From: UBA4615 sp044368415 | Lineage (GTDB): Bacteria > Pseudomonadota > Gammaproteobacteria > Burkholderiales > Burkholderiaceae_E | Assembly: GCA_044368415.1 (NCBI GenBank) | Contig: JBIPLJ010000001.1 | Location: 90,637-154,636, forward strand | Reading direction: 5' to 3' | Length of the DNA: 64,000 nt | Part shown: positions 60,560 to 64,000 of the stretch, one piece after another | Layout: each line of letters starts with the position of its first letter | Numbering within the stretch: position 1 is the first letter of the stretch | The notes under the pieces: model-generated | What the model saw: only the letters and a program-made list of their open reading frames with translations | Databases searched by the model: none | What the model was told of the DNA's origin: nothing | Made by a program: the position numbers and the translations under genes

Positions 60560-61316
60560 CGGCTCCGGCCACTTGGCCGGCCACCGCGCCCCGCATCCCA
60601 CTCACGCCGTCACGCCCGATCCGGGTGCGCTGTCGTCCCAGGTCGCGTTGCTCGCGCTCGTCGACCTCGAGCCGCGATCGCGGGGCTGGGGCTGGCTCCG
60701 ATTCGTCACCGGGCGGATGGCGGTGCGTGGCACGCCGGGCCTGCGCTTCGTGAAGGTGCTGGGCAGCGGCCGCGGCGGGGGCTTCGGCACCGCACCCAGC
60801 CCGACCATCCAAGGCCTGTTCTGCATCTTCGACGATGCCGCCTCGGCCGATGCGTTCGTATCGCCCACGGGCGCGTTCCAGGCATGGCGAACCCGTGCCC
60901 GCGAGTGCTTCACCGTGAAGCTGCGCGCCTACTCGGTGCGCGGGAGCTGGTCGGGCATGCGCCCTGCGCTCGGCGCCGCGGCACCGGTGGACGGCCCGAT
61001 CGCGGCGCTCACGCGCGCCTCGATCCGCCCCACCCGGGCGCGACGATTCTGGCGCATGGAGCCGCAGGCCGAGCGCGAACTCGAAGCCACACACGGCTGT
61101 CTGCTGGCCACCGGTGTCGGCGAGGCGCCCCTACTGCGCCAGGCCACCTTCACGTTGTGGGACAGCGTCGCGTCGATGGATGCCTATGCGCGCACCGGCG
61201 CGCACCTCGCCGCGATCCGCGCTTCCGCGCAGGGGGCGTTCTTCTCCGAATCGATGTTCGTGCGCTTCGTGCCGGAGGGCGCGCAGGGCTCGTGGCGGGG
61301 GCGCAGCCTTGCCTGA
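60543..61316 (+). CDS. crtA: Spheroidene monooxygenase
   Basis: A roughly 257-residue protein of the CrtA family, which adds the keto group that turns spheroidene into spheroidenone when oxygen is present. VALLALVDLEPRSRGWGWLRF, GLRFVKVLGSGRGGGFG and TLWDSVASMDAYARTGAHL are typical. The start is uncertain: GTG at 60543 overlaps ppsR by 17 bp, TTG at 60573 is an alternative; the family core begins near residue 30. It overlaps crtD by 8 bp. Confidence 0.9.
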   Translation: MPANADGSGHLAGHRAPHPTHAVTPDPGALSSQVALLALVDLEPRSRGWGWLRFVTGRMAVRGTPGLRFVKVLGSGRGGGFGTAPSPTIQGLFCIFDDAASADAFVSPTGAFQAWRTRARECFTVKLRAYSVRGSWSGMRPALGAAAPVDGPIAALTRASIRPTRARRFWRMEPQAERELEATHGCLLATGVGEAPLLRQATFTLWDSVASMDAYARTGAHLAAIRASAQGAFFSESMFVRFVPEGAQGSWRGRSLA

Positions 61317-62844
61317 TCACCGGGTGGTGGTCGTCGGCGCAGGCATCGCCGGGCTGTCGGCGGCGCTCGACCTCGCCGCCCGCGGGCTCGACGTCACCGT
61401 GCTCGAGCGCGCCGCAGAGCCGGGTGGCAAGCTGCGCCAAGTGCGAGTCGGCGAGGCCGGCATCGACAGCGGCCCGACGGTCTTCACGATGCGGTGGGTG
61501 TTCGATGCCCTGCTCGCCGACGCCGGCACCACGCTCGAGGCCGAGCTCGCGCTCGCCCCGCTCGGCGTGCTGGCGCGGCACGCCTGGCACGATGGCGGTC
61601 GGCTCGACCTGTTCGCCGACGCCGCGCGCTCGACCGATGCGATCGCCGCCTTCGCCGGCCCCGCCGAGGCGCGGCGCTTCGCCGCCTTCCGCGAGGAGGC
61701 GCGCCGGGTCTACCACGCCCTCGAGGGCCCCTACATCCGCTCGCAGCGGCCCGGGCCGCTGCAGATCATGCGCGGGCTCGGTGTCGACGGCCTCGCCACG
61801 CTGTGGGGCCTGGGGCCGATGCGCGACCTGTGGCGCGCGCTCGCGCGCCATTTCCACGATCCTCGGATGCAGCAGCTCTTCGGCCGCTACGCCACCTACT
61901 GCGGCGCCTCGCCGTTTCGCGCGCCGGCCACGCTCGTGCTGATCGCGCAGGTCGAGATGGACGGCGTGTGGTCGGTCGACGGCGGCATGATCGCGCTCGC
62001 ACGGATGCTGGCGCGCGTGGCGCGCCGGCGCGGTGCGACGATCCGCTGCAACACGCAGGTCGAGCGCATCATCGTCGAAGGCGGGCGCGCGCGCGGGGTG
62101 ATGCTCGCCGACGGCGAGTGCATCGACGCTGACGCCGTGGTCTTCAACGGCGACGTCGGTGCGCTGGCATCGGGCCTGCTCGGCTCGCCTGCGAGCGGTG
62201 CTGCGGCACCGGTGCCGCGCGAGGCACGGTCGCTGTCGGCGCTAACCTGGTCGATGCACGCGCCCACCAGCGGGTTTCCGCTGTCGCGCCACAACGTGTT
62301 CTTCGACGACGACTACGCGTCGGAGTTCTCGGACGTGTTCGGCCGAGGCCAGCTGCCGTCCAAGCCTACCGTTTACGTCTGTGCGCAGGACCGCGGCGAC
62401 GACACCGAGCTGTCCGGGCCCGAGCGGCTGCTGTGCCTGGTGAACGCGCCCGCCGCCGGCGATGCGCGGCCCTTCGACCTTCCGGAGATCGAGCAGTGCG
62501 AACGACGCGCCTTTTCCCTGCTGGCCCGCTGCGGCCTGCAGGTCGAGCGCAGGCCTCACGACGCGGTGACGACAAGTCCCGCGGACTTCGAGCGGCTGTT
62601 CCCGGCGACGGGCGGGGCGCTCTACGGCCGGGCCTCCCATGGCTGGCTGGCCCAGTTCCGCCGCTCGTCCTCGCGCAGCAGGCTACCGGGCCTGTGGCTG
62701 GCGGGGGGCAGCGTGCATCCGGGACCGGGCGTACCGATGGCGGCCATGTCGGGCCGACTGGCGGCCGCGGCCCTGACGGCCAGCCTCGCTTCGACCAGCC
62801 GGTCGTCCCCGGTGGCTACCTCTGGTGGTACGTCGACGCCCTGA
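61309..62844 (+). CDS. crtD: Hydroxyneurosporene (methoxyneurosporene) desaturase
   Basis: A roughly 511-residue flavoprotein desaturase. The FAD-binding motif is VVVVGAGIAGLSAALDLA and the C-terminal dinucleotide-linked motif LWLAGGSVHPGPGVPMAAMSG. It introduces the C3,4 double bond. The TTG at 61309 overlaps the crtA stop; GTG at 61324 is possible. The last 150 bp overlap the open crtC frame. Confidence 0.92.
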   Translation: MPDHRVVVVGAGIAGLSAALDLAARGLDVTVLERAAEPGGKLRQVRVGEAGIDSGPTVFTMRWVFDALLADAGTTLEAELALAPLGVLARHAWHDGGRLDLFADAARSTDAIAAFAGPAEARRFAAFREEARRVYHALEGPYIRSQRPGPLQIMRGLGVDGLATLWGLGPMRDLWRALARHFHDPRMQQLFGRYATYCGASPFRAPATLVLIAQVEMDGVWSVDGGMIALARMLARVARRRGATIRCNTQVERIIVEGGRARGVMLADGECIDADAVVFNGDVGALASGLLGSPASGAAAPVPREARSLSALTWSMHAPTSGFPLSRHNVFFDDDYASEFSDVFGRGQLPSKPTVYVCAQDRGDDTELSGPERLLCLVNAPAAGDARPFDLPEIEQCERRAFSLLARCGLQVERRPHDAVTTSPADFERLFPATGGALYGRASHGWLAQFRRSSSRSRLPGLWLAGGSVHPGPGVPMAAMSGRLAAAALTASLASTSRSSPVATSGGTSTP

Positions 62845-63710
62845 GCGACGACGGCCGCTTCGGCCTGACGATCATCGCCTTCGTCGGCAGCGTGTTCTCG
62901 CCGTACTACGCCTGGGCGCACGGGCGCGGCAACGGTGATCCGGACGACCACTGCTCGCTCAACGTCTGTCTCTACGGACCGGGCGCACGCCGCTGGACGA
63001 TGACCGAGCGCGGCCGCTCGCGGGTCGCGCGCGACGCGTCGAGCTTCACGATCGGCCCGTCGTCGGTACGCTGGGACGGCGCGCGGCTCACGATCGACAT
63101 CGACGAGCGCGCGGTGCCGTTCGGGCAGCGGGTCCGCGGCCGTGTGACGGTGACGCCCGACGCGCTGTGCCGGTGGACCACGACGCTCGACGATGCGGGC
63201 CGGCACCGCTGGGGCCCGATCGCGCCGTCGTCGCGCGTCGAGGTGACGATGCAGGACCCGTCGCTGTCGTGGTCCGGGCCGGGCTACCTCGACTCGAACG
63301 AGGGCGACGAGCCGGTCGACCGGCCCTTCGTCGAATGGGACTGGTCGCGCGCGTCGCTGTCCGACGGCTCGGTGGCGGTGGTCTACGACGTGCGCCAGAA
63401 GGCCGGGCCCGACCGCGTGATCGCCGCGCGCTTCCGGCCCGACGGCGAGGTCGAGTGCTTCGAGCCGCCGCCGCGACAGGCGCTGCCGCGCACCGCATGG
63501 CGGATCGACCGCACGATGCGCACCGACGCGGGCGTGCCCGCGCGCGTCGTCGAGACGCTGGAAGACACGCCGTTCTACGTGCGCTCGGTGCTCGAGAGCG
63601 GACTGCTCGGCGAACGCGTGACCTCGATGCACGAGACGCTGAACGTGCCACGCTTCGCGTCGACGGTGGTGCGGCTGATGCTGCCTTGGCGGATGCCGCG
63701 GAGGGGGTAG
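62694..63710 (+). CDS. crtC: Carotenoid 1,2-hydratase
   Basis: A roughly 338-residue CrtC-family enzyme adding water at C1,2 of neurosporene or lycopene. GGYLWWYVDALSDDGRFGLT, FVGSVFSPYYAWAHGRG and WTTTLDDAGRHRWGPIAP are diagnostic. No ATG lies near the family start; GTG at 62694, giving an N-terminal lead of about 38 residues, is the nearest acceptable codon and overlaps crtD by 151 bp. The true start may be an unusual codon further in. Confidence 0.9.
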   Translation: MAGGGQRASGTGRTDGGHVGPTGGRGPDGQPRFDQPVVPGGYLWWYVDALSDDGRFGLTIIAFVGSVFSPYYAWAHGRGNGDPDDHCSLNVCLYGPGARRWTMTERGRSRVARDASSFTIGPSSVRWDGARLTIDIDERAVPFGQRVRGRVTVTPDALCRWTTTLDDAGRHRWGPIAPSSRVEVTMQDPSLSWSGPGYLDSNEGDEPVDRPFVEWDWSRASLSDGSVAVVYDVRQKAGPDRVIAARFRPDGEVECFEPPPRQALPRTAWRIDRTMRTDAGVPARVVETLEDTPFYVRSVLESGLLGERVTSMHETLNVPRFASTVVRLMLPWRMPRRG

Positions 63711-63800
63711 CCGGGGGGGGTGGTCGGTCGGTCGAAGGTCGGTCGAAGGTTGGCGCGCGGCGCCGCTGCCCTTCAGGCCGTCGCGTCCTCCGAGGCCCGC

Positions 63801-63821
63801 ACCCCGGGCTTCGCCCGGGGT
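63801..63821. other. Stem-loop ACCCCGGGC-TTC-GCCCGGGGT
   Basis: A perfect 9-bp stem with a three-base loop, 90 bp past crtC. It has no T-run and could be a 3-prime stability element or an intergenic repeat unit. Confidence 0.6.
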
Positions 63822-63850
63822 CCCCGTCTCGCGCAGGCGCCCGACGGGCC

Positions 63851-63894
63851 GGCAAAAGAACTCGCCCCTTTCAGGGGCTCAGACAGCTTTTGCC
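63851..63894. terminator. Nested inverted repeat downstream of crtC (possible terminator)
   Basis: Outer arms GGCAAAAG (63851-63858) and CTTTTGCC (63887-63894) enclose an inner GCCCC-TTTCA-GGGGC hairpin (63864-63878). The TTTT inside the right arm could act as a weak U-tract. The role is uncertain. Confidence 0.4.
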
Positions 63895-64000
63895 TCGTAT
63901 GGTCGCCACCGTCAAGAGTTGCTGCAATCAGGTGCGTGTAGTCCTTTGCTGGCAATTCCGATCGATCGGGTGATGCGACTGGGGCGGGATGCTGCGGCGA

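Larger units (their letters stand above)
63711..64000. other. Right-hand non-coding end with stem-loops
   Basis: No supported gene. A short direct repeat, GGTCGGTCGAA, occurs near 63720-63750. Two stem-loops follow and are listed separately. Nothing resembles a tRNA. Confidence 0.5.

Noticed and set aside
63719..63755. CRISPR-like short repeats at the right end
   Set aside because: Only a few imperfect GGTCGGTCGAA units with no spacers; simple slippage repeat.
1..64000. tRNA, rRNA, riboswitch or replication-origin features
   Set aside because: I looked for tRNA-like cloverleaf ends, rRNA segments, B12/TPP-type conserved boxes and DnaA-box clusters and saw none I could support.

Overview
This 64 kb window is GC-rich and gene-dense and carries most of the photosynthesis gene cluster of an anoxygenic purple bacterium. 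The gene set points to a betaproteobacterium, probably Burkholderiales of the Rubrivivax/Roseateles kind: a spheroidene-type carotenoid branch (crtA, crtC, crtD, crtF), LH1 and reaction-centre proteins with a bound PufC cytochrome, the aerobic cyclase AcsF, and a Bug-type solute-binding protein at the left edge. The genus is inference; no rRNA or tRNA gene is present to settle it.

Layout. 1-16.3 kb is ordinary flanking chromosome: a truncated Bug protein, a fumarylacetoacetate-hydrolase-family enzyme, a DUF1501/DUF1800 export pair, a TetR-OMF-MFP-RND efflux operon on the minus strand, a HigB-like toxin remnant, then a YebB-like hydrolase, a sterol-desaturase-like protein, an epoxide hydrolase, a RidA protein and an aldehyde dehydrogenase. 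16.4-33.1 kb is the plus-strand photosynthesis arm: bchI-bchD-bchO, crtB, and crtE-crtF-bchC-bchX-bchY-bchZ-pufB-orf74-pufA-pufL-pufM-pufC, closed by a strong terminator. 33.1-43.7 kb is an accessory island: a GAF-GGDEF cyclase, a catalase-related protein lacking the usual distal His, broken IS110, IS91 and radC pieces, a DUF6880 protein, an AbiE toxin-antitoxin pair, a ParD-like/zeta pair, a broken Phd/VapC pair and a LysE exporter. 43.8-57.9 kb is the minus-strand photosynthesis arm, read bchF-bchN-bchB-bchH-bchL-bchM-lhaA-puhA-puhB-puhC-acsF-puhE. 58.2-63.7 kb holds the regulators ppaA/aerR and ppsR/crtJ followed by crtA-crtD-crtC.

How it works together. BchIDH inserts Mg, BchM methylates, AcsF closes ring E, BchLNB and BchXYZ reduce rings D and B, and BchF and BchC convert the 3-vinyl group to acetyl. 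CrtE and CrtB make phytoene; CrtC, CrtD, CrtF and CrtA tailor the carotenoid. PuhABC, PuhE and LhaA assemble the PufLM/PuhA reaction centre and LH1 ring. crtI, bchG, bchP, bchJ and bchE are not in the window. PpsR-type boxes (TGT-N12-ACA and one-base variants) lie upstream of bchI, crtB, crtE, bchC and bchF/ppaA; at bchI, crtB and bchC two boxes sit exactly 8 bp apart.

Most unusual points: a 74-residue single-span membrane protein encoded between pufB and pufA; a PufC cytochrome with an OmpA-like C-terminal domain; a 25-codon leader ORF that ends in an ATGA overlap with bchC; and a toxin-antitoxin-rich island between the two photosynthesis arms.
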